Positions 43,554 through 54,370 are shown, counted from the first letter of the stretch. The stretch: DNA of 64,000 nt from Adiantum capillus-veneris (GCA_014529385.2 CM043957.1:66728003-66792002), one strand, 5' to 3'. Notes: generated from the sequence alone by a model not told the origin. Numbers and translations are program-made.

Positions 43554-45044
43554 TGAGGCAAGAGCAGATTTTTCTTCCCAGGACTTGTCTAGTGATGCTT
43601 TCGTCTTTATCCATATGCTTCCTGATGATTAGCACCATAATTGGTTGGCTTTGAAGTTTTCATTGCTAATGCGTTATTGGAGGCTGCCAAAGCCCAAGGA
43701 TCCAACAGAGAGTTCTCTTGTCGCTACTTTTCAATTATTGCAAAATGAGTTTTGGAGAATGTTGCAGAGTCCATTTGATGTTGATGCATATTGTGATGAT
43801 AATGCGTATCATCTATCAGATTTGCATGTAGATAGAGGTTTACAAGTGGTTGATGAGGCTTCAGTCAAGTTGTTTGATGGTGATAATTTATCTGAGAGTG
43901 GCTATTGTAGCAATTTGGAATCTAATGATTATAGTGCAAGCTTGTTCTCTGTTGCTGGCAAGTCTATGGATTGTATTCCAATTGATGGAGCATTTACTGA
44001 TGAGGGGTATTCTTGTGATGACTCTACAATATTTGACCTCTCTCCATACACGAGAAGCATCAGATCAGGATGTCTAGATGAGGCTCGTAATGCTAAAGAA
44101 GGAATTCAGGCTTTGGAATCCTTTGATGTGAGGGAAGATTCATGTAGGGAAACTTATCATAAATATAATGCATGTGACCCTTCCTGTGATGCTTGTCATC
44201 TTACAAGTTCTTTGCCTCTTGCTATTGACGCTGATGACTGTGAGGAAAGCGATGATGCTCCTGATGCATACTCTAAGTACAATGTAGTGTTTGTAGATGA
44301 TCGACCTTTGTCTCATGACGAAGAGGCTTCTGATCGAGGTTCTAGCCATCCTGCTTTTATGTATAGAGATGTGGATACTCATGATGTGGGTTCATCTCAA
44401 ACCCCTAGTGTGGATACATTTGCTGATGATAAAGCACATTGGGGTTTTGATTTACCTGTTTTGGAAATGGATGCAGATATGACCAGCTATGTCGAGAAGG
44501 CTTCTGAGAGATTGCAAATTTTAAGAGGAACTGATCAGACATATAATTGTGGGATGTTGAATACACTGTTTTTCCACGAAGTTGAGGGTGCTGGTAGCAA
44601 TAAAGAAGAGTCTAATGGTCAGCAAATTTATGATGAATTTGGTAGTGATGTGCTTCCGAATAGGGTGGATTTGGTGGTTGAATTTGGTCATGTATGCTCC
44701 GACATGGTGAGCTGGTCTGAGACCGATAGCAAGAATAGTCAAAAGGGGCAGTCAAATGAATCTACGTATGTACGAGCGCTTAAGGCTAAATTCAATATGA
44801 TGTTACAAGAACTGCCAGATGTTTGTCAGCATCAGTCATCCCGGGTGAAAAGTCTGTATATGAGTTGTATCCATATAATTCTTTTGGTCATGAAGACAAA
44901 CTGCAAACACAAAAATTCATTTTATGCAATAGTGCTGATGTTTATGAAACTACACCTGCATCGCTGCTCTATGAAGATTTTTGTCTTCCTTTGATTATGT
45001 GGGATTTGCCTACCTTTGTGTGGGATCCAGGTGGAAGGTTATGA
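43554..45044 (+). pseudogene. Second gag-like module plus long acidic region of the non-autonomous element
   Basis: Right after ORF 1 the frame reads DEARADFSSQDLSSDAFVF, IHMLPDD, stop, HHNWLALKFSLLMRYW, which repeats the module EEKADF...DALRFYKSLP...NWQLMKVALLKRY of ORF 1. From 43645 an open stretch of about 400 codons follows, rich in Asp, Ser, Glu and Cys-His pairs (for example SGYCSNLESNDYS and DPSCDACHLTSS), with no known domain. A frameshift near 44835 leads to the closing part VYELYPYNSFGHEDKLQTQ, ending at 45044. Apart from one stop and one shift it is well preserved. Function unknown; its place after Gag suggests an accessory or structural product. Confidence 0.5.
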
Positions 45045-45106
45045 GCATCTGCTATTGTTCCTGCTGAGCATGAATGCTCTAGCAGGCTAGAGGGGTTGGC
45101 AAACTA

Positions 45107-46662
45107 TGTTCGGAGTTTTTTGGTTTGATGTTTGCCAGCCCATGTATATATGGTGTGCTTGACTTTCCCACTTTTGAGTGTGCTAAGGCTGCTTGTATAG
45201 TGCTATGTAATGTTAGTCTCTGATGCGTGCTCTTGGCTCTCATCATCAGAGGAACCATGGAGCCTCTCTTTTCTTTCCCCACCATCTTCATGCCTATAGA
45301 TGACCCCTGTAAGGTTATCTTCGAAAGTGTGCTTCCAAAAGCATGTTAGAAAGTGACCCTATCTTCAGTGCTGTTCCGAGTTCACATTACTTGTGATATG
45401 ATTTCTCACATGCAGGTTCGTGCCTGAATTCAATCTTTGATGCTCCTTTTTCTGAATAGCCTTATGGTAGTTCGGCCATCAATCCTAGACCTTTCCCTTG
45501 GAGAAAATTACAAAAGCTTTGGTGAGAGGTGACTTAGCACAAGTTGAATTGTAATGTTAGAATTTGGCAAGTGGTGGTAATGATGGGCAGTATGGGCATG
45601 CAAGTGCAGAAGCTGCCAAGGAGAAAGGGGGCGAGAGAGAGCATACAGAGCGTGGGCTAGGACTCAGGAAATAGAAAAAGCCCGGAATCTGTACACTACA
45701 GAAGGGGACTTGATTGAAGAGGGAGGAGAGTGTGCGCTCAGAGGGGTCGCGATGCTCAGCGCATAAAGAGGGAGCTTCAACCAAGGGGAGGGCGACCAAC
45801 TGAGAAAGTAGCGCACAGAAAAAGCCTTGAGATCACAGGCAACCCACCTCGGATGATCAACTGAAGGAGTGGCAATTACTGCAAGAGAGACTGAGGGCCC
45901 TGTAGATAGGGACACCCATGAGCAGGTCTTGAAGGCGAGTGAAGGACAAGCAGAGAAGGGGTGCCAAGGGCTGGCGCTACCAAGAAATCAGACAAGTCTT
46001 TGAAGGAGAGCGTTAAGGGTTGGGGGGCCTCCATATGCAGGGCATGTCAGCTTGGAGCATGGGGACAATTCTATAAATGGAGAGTACTGAGAGCACAAAT
46101 TCAGAGGGTGGCCGCTAATTGCATGTGCTTGTAACAAGGTCTATCAAGCTGGAAATCCAAGAAGCAAAAGAGCTCGCCGTGAGCAAGAAGGAAAGATAGC
46201 ACCAGGGGCTCGATGATCCGTAGAGAGAGGGTGGAAGTCAAACCAGAGAGCTAAAGGGAGAGCTCCAGAGCGAGATAGATATCTTTTCTTGGTGTATTAT
46301 TCGAGCACTTGCAGGGTTGTTTGCCTATACACCTCTTGCCTTGTCATAGAAAGATTTGCAGTGTACACCTTGTCTATAGTATTCTCTTGCCCGTTAAGTG
46401 TTGGATTTGATTACCCATTCAAGAGCCTTGTGTTGTTGGTGTATGAAAGAGACTATAGAGATGAAAGGTTCATTATCTGTTTTGGTCAACCACAAGTGAT
46501 TACATAACTGTTTCGTGGTTTAGTGGAGCACCTAGGCTTGGGTTGACAGCATGATATGGTCTTCACATTGGTAGTTGTAGGGTTTGAGCAGATAGATTTG
46601 TGGTCCCAAATTGGCAGAGAGGCCAAGTTATAGATGTGTTTTTCTCCAGCATTCTCTTGTCA
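45107..46662 (+). repeat. 3' LTR of the non-autonomous element
   Basis: 1556 bp, matching the 5' LTR except for the missing 38-base tandem copy, a gap of about 60 bases and scattered substitutions. Preceded by AGGCTAGAGGGGTTGG as a weak purine tract. Confidence 0.85.
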
Positions 46663-48107
46663 ATGCCACAATTGCCCTTTATATGGATGGATTTGCCGAG
46701 ATTTTTATGTTCATGGAGGAGCACATCATGAAATATTCCGTATCTATCTCCCCATATGCAGGGATCTAGGTGTTTGCGATTTTTTGCGCTCCATACACAA
46801 AGGTGATCGCCCATTCTCCAAGCGGTTCCTAAGGTTCCTAGAAATTGTCGTCGATGCAGACAATTTCTTGGACGAGCAAGCCCCAGGGGTATCAGCGCTC
46901 AAGAAGTGCAAGGTGGGGGTGGAGTACCTTTCTTGGTTGGCAACATTCATCTTCTTGGTGAGCGAGGAACCTGATATGGAGGAGCTCCATCTACCACACC
47001 TTCAGGTTGGGTACTTCATCAAGGACACCAAGCAGTAGGTGATTGACCCCATGAACCTTGAATCAGAAGGACAAACACTTCAGCTTGAGTACCCCAAGGG
47101 GCTCAAGGAGGTGGTAGAGAAATCCATCGTCGTGACTGATCCTAGTGACATTATAGTTCCACTACCATCGATGGATGAGGCTATCCCAGATGTGTAAATA
47201 AGCCACTTCTCCTCAGTGATACTGGATGGGGAGGAGTATGTGTTTATGCATGATTTAGAGAAAGCATTTGGCATGTTCATGGATGGATGCTTGAGCGTGC
47301 TATGCAACAGCACCAAATTTCCCTTAGACAACATGTTAGATGCCCTTGAAAGCAATCTCTTGCTACTTGGGGACTCTGTTGCTGACACTATTGCAGTTGT
47401 GTGTGTGGAGATCCTAGTAGCAGAGCGGTTGCATGTAGTTGAGGAAGAATTCCAAGTCACGTAAGCCAATGTTGAGGTAGCTAGGATTCCTATGCCACTA
47501 CGCAACCCCCCATCTGATGATCCAAAGCTCGTAGCTACGCTGCATGGGAGCATTGACTTGGATGGAAAGGGCAACAAGGAGGAGGACGACAAGGAGGAGG
47601 AGGTAAACTCTATCCTAATTTTCATGTTATTTTTTTATCCTTCATTGTCTTTTTTCTCAGCCTTGATTGGTTTATGACAAGACGTCATGGAGGTTGATGA
47701 TTATGCAGCAAGGACGAGTGGCAAGCGAACGGGCTTTGGACTTCAGTCTTTCCTTGCGCATTACCTATGACAAATCCCCCTGGCGATGTCGCCATTGTCT
47801 ATAATGAATTTACTCCCCAAGGTCATTTTATGACGTGGTCGTTGAAAACTTTGAGCAAGGTTTTGTGTTTGAGCACCATTACTCAAACTGTGCATCTTGT
47901 GTTTCTAGTGTGTAGATCTCTTGTATGCACAGATTTGGAACTGGCTTCCGTGGTAAAGTGCTTGCCCAGATAGGGATACATGCTTCCATTAGCTCAACTG
48001 AACAAAAGGCCATAGCAAAGTCTCTCTTGATTGGAGATTTTCCTTACTACGTGCAAGAGAGGCGCCAGGAAATGGTCAAGAAAATTATGAACTCCTCAGA
48101 TGTATGA

Positions 48108-48436
48108 TGTAAAATCAACTTTTTGGAAGTAATAAAAAATATTTCGAATCGTCTCTCTATCTTGTAAATTCTTCTAAATGTGATCTGTCAATCTTGAAAA
48201 TTGTTGTGATTGGTGATATGTTTCAATAAGTTGTGTCTTTTGTGCTTGAAGTAACAACGCAGCGGAAGTTGGATGCACGTGGTACTCCTTTCAACTTACC
48301 TTAATTCTAGGAAAAGTATAAAACACATCTGAGTGAAAAGAAGTGGTATCTCTATAATAATGCTGCAAAAACAATTTCTTTCACTTATTCTATATTTTTT
48401 AAGTATCCTGGTGGGCATTGAAGCCTACCAAGTGCA
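48108..48436. other. No gene seen
   Basis: AT-rich spacer after the last coding piece of the split gene; no feature recognised. Confidence 0.4.
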
Positions 48437-48530
48437 AAAAAAAAGGGTGGCCACAAGGGCGCGCAAATGGCCCATCCATCAGTTTGGATGGCCATTTTGC
48501 GTGCCCTTGTGGCCACTCTTTTTTTTGCAT
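48437..48530. repeat. Hairpin repeat 1 (MITE-like)
   Basis: Nearly perfect inverted arms of about 43 bases around a 3-base loop, with GGTGGCCACAAGGGCG on one side and CGTGCCCTTGTGGCCAC on the other, flanked by A and T runs. Related to the next hairpin, sharing GATGGATGGGCCAT-type core sequence. Confidence 0.75.
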
Positions 48531-48713
48531 ATAAAACCTATGTTTGCACTCAAGGACACTAGAAAAGGTGAGACTAACTCAAAATTTAAGTTTTCAAGCA
48601 TACTATCACCTCCTTCAACTCTACCTAATAGTTCCGTGCACTAAATGGCCCAATTACATTGGACAGTTGAAAAATCTAGTTTAATGTTGCATAAACACTT
48701 GGTTTCACTATAT

Positions 48714-48896
48714 GTTAACTTTTTTGGTATCCTATGGGGTAAACAAAGCTAGAAAGTGCAAAAAAAATGGTGGCCACAAGAGCGTGCAAATAGATAATCT
48801 AAAACTGATGGATGGGCCATTTGTGCGTCCTTGTGGCCACCATTTTTTTTGCACTTTCTAGGCTTGTCTGCCCCATAGGATACCCAAAAAGTTAAT
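48714..48896. repeat. Hairpin repeat 2 (MITE-like)
   Basis: Inverted arms of about 75 bases: GTTAAC...GGTATCCTATGGGG...CTAGAAAGTGCAAAA...GGTGGCCACAAG on the left mirrors the right end. It shows the full length of the repeat, of which hairpin 1 is a diverged copy (TATCCTGGTGGG and AAGTGCAAAA also precede hairpin 1). No clear target duplication. Confidence 0.75.
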
Positions 48897-49051
48897 ATTT
48901 GATTTATATTTAACTCTTCATGTTTAGAAGCAATAAACTCAGAACACATGGATAATAGACACAGTAACACAATTGTTAATCATTTTGTCATTGCAAAGTC
49001 ATCTCATTACAAAGATAAGGGTGTGCAATACAAAAAGAGGGGTAACTTCAG

Positions 49052-49729
49052 CTATTTCTTGAAGTCCCATCGCAATCGACGTGCTAGCTGCATATCTTTT
49101 GGCTGTATTGTCACTCGCTTTGCATGAATGGTGCGTAGGTTGGTATCTTCAAACACCGAAATGATGTGTGTCTCCACAGCTTCTTGAATAGCCTCTATCG
49201 CTATTGCTTGCATTTTGTACTGATTTCCTTAGCTTTGAAGCACCTTCTTCACTATGCGAGCAAAGGGGGCGTGTCAAATTAAAAGCTCTGTAGTCTTCTG
49301 GTAGTGCCGGATTTTTGCAAATACACTTGCTATTTTTCGGTGCCATTGAGGTTGTCTTGGGGGAACTTGCATATTTGGTTGCTGGTGGAATTTAGGCTTC
49401 TTGAAAGACTTTGAATTGCACCTGTTTTCCTGCTTAGGGGCTGGATTTGCAGCCTCTTTTGATTCATCCTCTTCCCTTGGCTCCCGATCTTGTGCTGTGG
49501 GGAGAGCTCCCTGGCCTTGAGGCAGTGTCTGGCCCCCAACAGGCCCCCGGTGTGTGCGCGGTATATCAGCTTGCTGCCATGGTGGCTCTGTCTCTGATTC
49601 AATGTCTGTATGGACCACCTGAGTCCTAGATGGTCCTGCTTGTGGTTTGTGGCACGACAGCTCCTCCCTATCGGACTCTGGTGTTTGCTGGGCCTCTTCT
49701 TCTCTCCAGTGTTGGGCATGTTGCTTCAC
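49052..49729 (-). pseudogene. Histone H3-family pseudogene, most like the centromeric variant CENH3
   Basis: A single minus-strand frame of 226 codons with two internal stops (TGA at 49274-49276; TAA about 45 bases further on). The C-terminal third is a histone H3 fold: AKIRHYQKTTELLI, then after a stop [29 protein letters not shown] and [12 protein letters not shown] ending at 49052. Canonical H3 has [33 protein letters not shown] and PKDIQLARRIRG. The N-terminal tail is long (over 120 residues, and a basic Ser-rich stretch continues upstream with more stops), acidic-polar, and lacks the ARTKQT start. A long divergent tail with a divergent alpha-N and loop 1 points to CENH3, not replicative H3. 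No introns are visible in the fold, so it may be a processed copy, though A-tail and duplication were not found. Confidence 0.72.
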
Positions 49730-49890
49730 TCTTCATCTAGGTGTTTCTTCTTGTGGACGTAAAGATTCTTCATCCCTTGATGACTCTTATGCCCTACTAC
49801 CATGCCCACTGCTAGAAGAGTGCCTACAACGGCCAGGTGTTCTTGGCCGTTTTCTTGTGCCTTTAAGCTATGCCGGCTTCTCCCATCCTT
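49730..49890 (-). pseudogene. Upstream basic Ser/Arg-rich stretch, possible start of the histone tail
   Basis: In the same frame as the H3-like pseudogene, with a TGA and a TAA, it reads TRKRPRTPGRCRHSSSSGH and then SSRDEESLRPQEETPR. This basic start followed by an acidic part suits a CENH3 tail. No start codon was identified, so the full length is unknown. Confidence 0.4.
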
Positions 49891-49999
49891 AAAGGGTGTT
49901 TTTGTTGGCAAGCGGATGCTCTTTTACGGTCTGTTTGGTGCACGCCATTTGGTATGGTAAGAGCTCACCTGTGCTTAAGAAATCAGTGGTTTATGAGAG

Positions 50000-52860
50000 C
50001 ATGCAATATTTATCATGGCCCATTTAAAAAGGGCTCTGTTCACACTAATTTTGGAAAAAAACCATTATTTTTAAATGAACATGTTGTTAAGAGTTGGACC
50101 TTGCGTTCACGTGTAGTCATTAGCGTAGAATCCACTTTGACCCTTGTCACACTCTGCATTGACACCATGCAGCATGCTTGGCGGGGCCTTGCGACATTTG
50201 CCACTTGCTCCTATGGTCTTGATGACTCCATTTCCGCACTTCAATAGAAATCTTGGATTGTCGTGCACGCTCCATTGTGAGCTTACAAGCAAATGTTGTG
50301 CAAAAAAACCAGTTGAACATCTCCTCCAAATAATTGGATTGCATCATTCCACCACCATGTCGAGTATTTTTTAAGTATATCCCCCTTCCTCGATAATGGG
50401 ACTTCTCCAGGCCGAGTGCTAAAAATTTCAAGCGATCCATATTTGTGCATAAAAATGCACCAATGCACAAATAAGATATGTTGTTCACATGAGTAAATGA
50501 TCCACATTATTTAATGAAAACATTCGTTCACCATGTAACGTGGCTTACCATGTAATGTGTGATTTTATTTTCACCCCAAGAAAAGGTGAAGACCTTGGTA
50601 AAATCCACCAAGACTTCTTGAAATGATTGGTGTTGTTCTTTGTTGTGTTGTTAAGGCCCATAAGCTTGACCATTTTATCAAAATGTGCCCAAACTTGCTT
50701 GCACTTGTTTGCAAGCTCGCCATTTGAATCATTGTCAGTAGTAGCTTTGCATAACCCCTTCCAAAGCTCCCAAAGGTTACCTGCCTGCTAGTTGAAGCTG
50801 TTTTGAGTAGCATATCGACCTGGCTTTCCTTGGGAAACTTTCTTCAAAAAGTGTATGGATTTTTGTCCACTCATTGACTATTGTTGAGCAACTACATGGG
50901 CCTCCCCTGTGTTCTTTGTAGCAACGATAGACACATTTCCATCGTGACAACCAATGGAATTCAAGAGTGCTTCCACTCTTTCGATCACTTTTTGGGACTT
51001 TTCCAATGGTTTCATTGTGAAAGCATAGTCAATGTGGAGCTTCAATAGCCTATCAAAAATGTGCATGAATGCGTGTAATGTACAAAAATGTACATGCAAT
51101 AGAGAAAATGGAAAGATTGGATTCCAAGCGTGGTCCTTTTGAGCACGGTCTGGGGCATTGAGCATGGGACATCTTAGAATAGACGCTTCCCATTCTCTAC
51201 CTTCATCTCCAACATCACAAAAATCCAACCCTTGTTCTCCATGCCCTTTCCATGGAAGCATGGAACCAACCTTTGTAGTGCTCTTGTGTGATTTTTGTTT
51301 GTTAGGTTTGTACCCTCGAGTGAAAAATGGACAAGGTATGAAAGAAGAAGCCCCTTGTTTGCAGCCAAGCAAACACTATATGGTCTTCAAGTTCCCACCT
51401 AAGTGCCACTCCACATCATAGCTACCAAAACCCTCAACCTCTAACTTCTAACCTGCAATTTAGGAGTGTATTACTTCTGTGATCCATGGAGTTCTCTCAA
51501 AAATCCATGAAAGTACTCCATTGGTCTCTTTGGACAGCTCAATAGAGGGCCTCATTCATTAGAGTGACTTAGCCTCTCTAACCTTCGACCTTTCAGTATT
51601 TGACATCAAGTTTCAACACAAAGGCGACCTTTGTGCCAAGCAATGCAAAATAAATAGTGCTAAAACCTTATACTTCAAAGTCTATGATAAGAACACAACC
51701 AAAAGAAAAAAGTATAGTGTGTCACCTTCTTTAGGTAATCCGTAAAATCTATTGTTGAAGTCTTCTAAAGTCCACAAAAATATTGTTCCACATTGTGTAA
51801 GGGAAACCCTTCTCCAAAGGTCTTATGGATTGTATCTTACCTTTCCCCCTTGCTTTTGTTGTGCACGAAGCATAAAGGGAAGTTGGCATTGTGTCCTCAA
51901 TGTGTAGGTATGTCCCAATGCGGGAGAGCACATCTTTGTTTGTGGCCTTCTTTGCGAGGTTGGCCTTGTGCGGAATAGGAAATAGGTTTTTCACAATGCC
52001 ATGCTCTTTGAGGGCATCCTTTAGGAATTGGAAAATAGTGTGATAGGCTTTGGTGTTGATTTCAGCTTCATCACAAGCTTGTTGGACGTCATCATCTCAC
52101 TAACCACATTTATCAACTTACGCATAAGGTCCTTGGTGACTGCATCCTTAATGTGCTTACCTCCAGGTGATTGTAAGATAGAAATCACATCCTGGATATT
52201 AAGACAACTAGTGAGAAGGTTGACTCAATCATCTTGGCTTGTTCCATCGCATGCCTCCTGGATAAAGTTTCTAGAAACTAATAAAAATAAATGTTAGAAA
52301 ATAGTGTGAAGTAAGAATGCATTATGCAAGTAAAGACCAAATCACCTTGTGGATTGTCACTCATCATTTGCGTGCTCCACCTAAATGTGCAAGAGTTTCC
52401 ATGGATGAATACGTGTGTTTGTATTCGCTTGCACCAAGGGATGTTTCTTTCAAGTATGTGATGGTGTTGGCAAGCTTCATAATGTGGGATTCCTTTTCCT
52501 GCATTTGTTGTTAAAGAGTTTCAACCACCCTCTCTGAAGAGACAATACTCTCTTGTTTTGCCCCCGTCTTGAGGTGAAGAGCTTGACATTTGTGCATCCA
52601 CATATGCAAAGAAGCACCTGCACCCATACACAACCGCTTGCAATAGCCTAACAAGCCTGCTTCTCCTATCCCAAGATATTGAAGAAATGTTGAAAGTCTA
52701 TCAAAGGATGGATGGAAGCGTCTTATAAGATCGTAAGGGTACAAATGGCCATCCACACAAATGTCAACATTGGTCTCACCACAGCGGCGCGACGTTCTTG
52801 TGATGGCCTTTCATCATCCTCACATGCGGCCTTCGGTGCAAACGTCATGGGTAAGTGAAT
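50000..52860 (-). pseudogene. Multi-piece decayed gene(s) of unknown function, coiled-coil-like
   Basis: Minus-strand coding stretches follow each other with stops and shifts. One (52756-52380) reads DGHLYPYDLIRRFHPSFDRL, STFLQYLGIGEAGLLGYC and, past a TAA, QQMQEKESHIMKLANTITYL, a likely helix. Others read GKHIKDAVTKDLMRKLINVV (about 52190-52100) and DRLLKLHIDYAFTM and EKSQKVIERVEALLNSIG (about 51050-50950). A further one (50790-50600) reads NLWELWKGLCKATTDND and KQVWAHFDKMVKLMGLNN. A last one (about 50350-50000) contains NDAIQLFGGDVQLVFLH. Similar decay and same strand suggest one gene with introns, but this is inference. I recognise no family. Confidence 0.35.
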
Positions 52861-52964
52861 ATAAATGCTTTTGGTGTGTGGAGTACGTGGTGGTGGAAGG
52901 AAACATTTGTGATGTTCGTGAACACCAGGGCAGTTGTTTCGTGAGGAAGCAAAGGATGAAAAGA

Positions 52965-53085
52965 TAGAGGGGGAGGGGGAGGGAGAGGAAGAGGGAGAAA
53001 AATGGGAGGAGAGAAGGGGGGAGGGGTGGGGAGGGATAGAAGAGGGAGAGGAGAGGGAGAGATGAGGGAGGAGAGGAGAGAACAA
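52965..53085. repeat. Purine-rich tract (GAGG/GGGA)n
   Basis: About 120 bases of G/A with GGGAGGGGGAGGG-like words. It lies upstream of the minus-strand pseudogene and gives rise to low-complexity Pro/Ser frames that are not genes. Confidence 0.8.
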
Positions 53086-53499
53086 AGCGTTTTTTACTTT
53101 CTGGGGGATTTGTTTTTGAAAAAATGGACTTTCTAGGCTTGTGGGTAAAAAAAAGAGCCAAAAAATTATTTTTGGATATATATATATATATGTTGGGAGG
53201 GAGTTTTAAGTAAAAAATAAGTAAAAATGAGTTTTTTTCTAAAGTCAAATTTTGACTCTTAGTGACCCACGTTTTTGCTGATGTGGTCACACCCCTATAC
53301 TTCCTTCACTTTAGCTAGAGAGAGAAAGTAACCCCTTAGGTCCACATCCTACATTTCACTAAAAAAAAGGCTAGAAAAGCCTACTCAAAACTACCTTCTT
53401 CAATGCCATTGTCCCCTTAACCGCATACAACATTAGCCTTAATCCCTAAAAATTAGGATTCCTTACAAGGCCCATACAAGGTCCATATTTCTCCTAATG
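53086..53499. other. Right end of the 14.4 kb segment, no gene seen
   Basis: AT-rich with a TA microsatellite (53178-53192). The last 40 bases are the inverted partner of the left end. Confidence 0.45.
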
Positions 53500-54370
53500 T
53501 AGTAAAGTTTCCATAGGAAGATCAATCAAACAGGGTTGTCCCCTCATCCCTTGTTTTTCTTTTTATCTGCTCCAGTTCATGCTGGTAATTCAAAAGGCCT
53601 ACATGTGGGGCATGATAAAGTGGTGGCCCTAGGGTTTCCTGATGATACCTTGATCTTTCTCCAAGCTGAAAATGTTAACATTGGTAAATGCATGACCTAC
53701 TTGAGTGTGTAATCTCTAGCTGATGGTCTTGAAATTAACTAGGGTAAATCCAATATTATTGATGTCTTCGTTTTGTTTTTTTACTCTCTCATATGGAAAC
53801 AGCAAAGGATACCTAGAGGCACCATCTTTAGGCATCTAGGGTGTCCCATTGGTGTTGATGTATCATCTAAACAACACATTGCATGGGTAGAAGTCAAAAT
53901 TCATACTAAGGTTGCTAAATGGTATTGTGATGAATGGCCTTTTCATGTTAGAGTCAAAATTTTGCAGTCAATAATGATTCCCTATGTTTTGTATTTCTTG
54001 CCTTTGTTGGACTGGTCTGACAAGGCTCTACTCACAATCAAATCTTTGTTCGTTACATTTCTATGGGGTGCATCACATACTACCTGGCTTGCTTGGGATT
54101 GTTTTGTCTTGCCTTCCTCCTTGGGAGGCCTTGGGATTATGAATATGAAAATACACATACTGGCAAGAAGGGCAACTTATATCAAGCACATTCTCAACTC
54201 AGATAAATGATGGTCTAGGATATTGTGGTTTCTGATTGGTAAAACCATAATTTCTTTTCATGGATCATGGGATATGTGTCACTGCGTTAAATTATTCACT
54301 ACAACATCATTGAAATTGTGCAGGCAAACTAGTAATATGCTTATGCTTTCTTGGAAGAATGTTCTTGCTA
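53500..54370 (+). pseudogene. L1-type LINE, third piece: second half of reverse transcriptase
   Basis: Begins SIGRSIKQGCPLIP, the RT box that follows the palm. Then ALGFPDDTLIFLQAEN near 53630 is the catalytic motif, with FPDD where LINEs have FADD, and EINxGKSNI follows. From 53790 the thumb-type region reads FRHLGCPIGVDVSSKQ, ARRATYIKHI and FLWGASHTTWLAWD. It joins the piece ending at 39061 in phase. Stops and shifts make it dead. The 3' end of the LINE is not clear; the text from 54371 to 54714 may be its tail. Confidence 0.85.

Larger units (their letters stand above)
41437..46662 (+). mobile_element. Non-autonomous LTR retrotransposon with gag-like ORFs only
   Basis: 5' LTR 41437-43089 and 3' LTR 45107-46662, both TGTTCG to GTCA. 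The 2 kb interior holds a primer-binding site like that of the Tat elements, a gag-like ORF and a long acidic ORF, with no protease, RT or integrase. Flanking bases ACGC (left) and ATGC (right) match at three of four, a possible 4-5 base target duplication with a CpG change. The coding frame of the surrounding gene rejoins across it. It resembles TR-GAG-type elements that borrow pol from relatives. Tat elements nearby with the same primer site are candidate helpers (inference). Confidence 0.8.
41300..48107 (+). pseudogene. Unrecognised host-type gene split by an LTR element
   Basis: The first part (41300-41436) starts MDASTASASAPTSTP and runs to LLDLDA. The second (46663 on) continues TIALYMDGFAEIFMFMEEH and, after a frame change, DLGVCDFLRSIHKGDRPFSK, VDADNFLDEQAPG and LSWLATFIFLVSEEP. 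The later frame reaches about 47600 with a few stops (DLEKAFGMFMDGCLS, LGDSVADTIAVVC) and ends in an acidic EEDDKEEE, just before a GTAAAC...CTCAG intron-like stretch (47602-47655). A last piece at 47925-48107 reads SLLIGDFPYYVQERRQEMVKK. Coding frame is restored exactly when 41437-46662 is skipped. I recognise no domain. Stops and a frameshift show decay, possibly after the LTR insertion. Confidence 0.45.
39062..53499. mobile_element. Segment of about 14.4 kb with related inverted ends, inserted in the LINE RT
   Basis: The LINE frame is continuous across the segment: ATATTGTCC at its left meets AGTAAAGTT at its right, in phase. The ends resemble each other inverted: CATTAGGAAAATTATGAACC at the left against CATTAGGAGAAATATGGACC read from the right, with weaker similarity further inward (words such as GGTTAAGG, and GGGGACAA). 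I see no transposase and no target duplication. Long imperfect TIRs with captured gene pieces would fit a Pack-MULE-type element. Alternatives are a foldback element or a non-allelic insertion with coincidental ends. It holds decayed genes on both strands and one LTR element. Confidence 0.5.
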
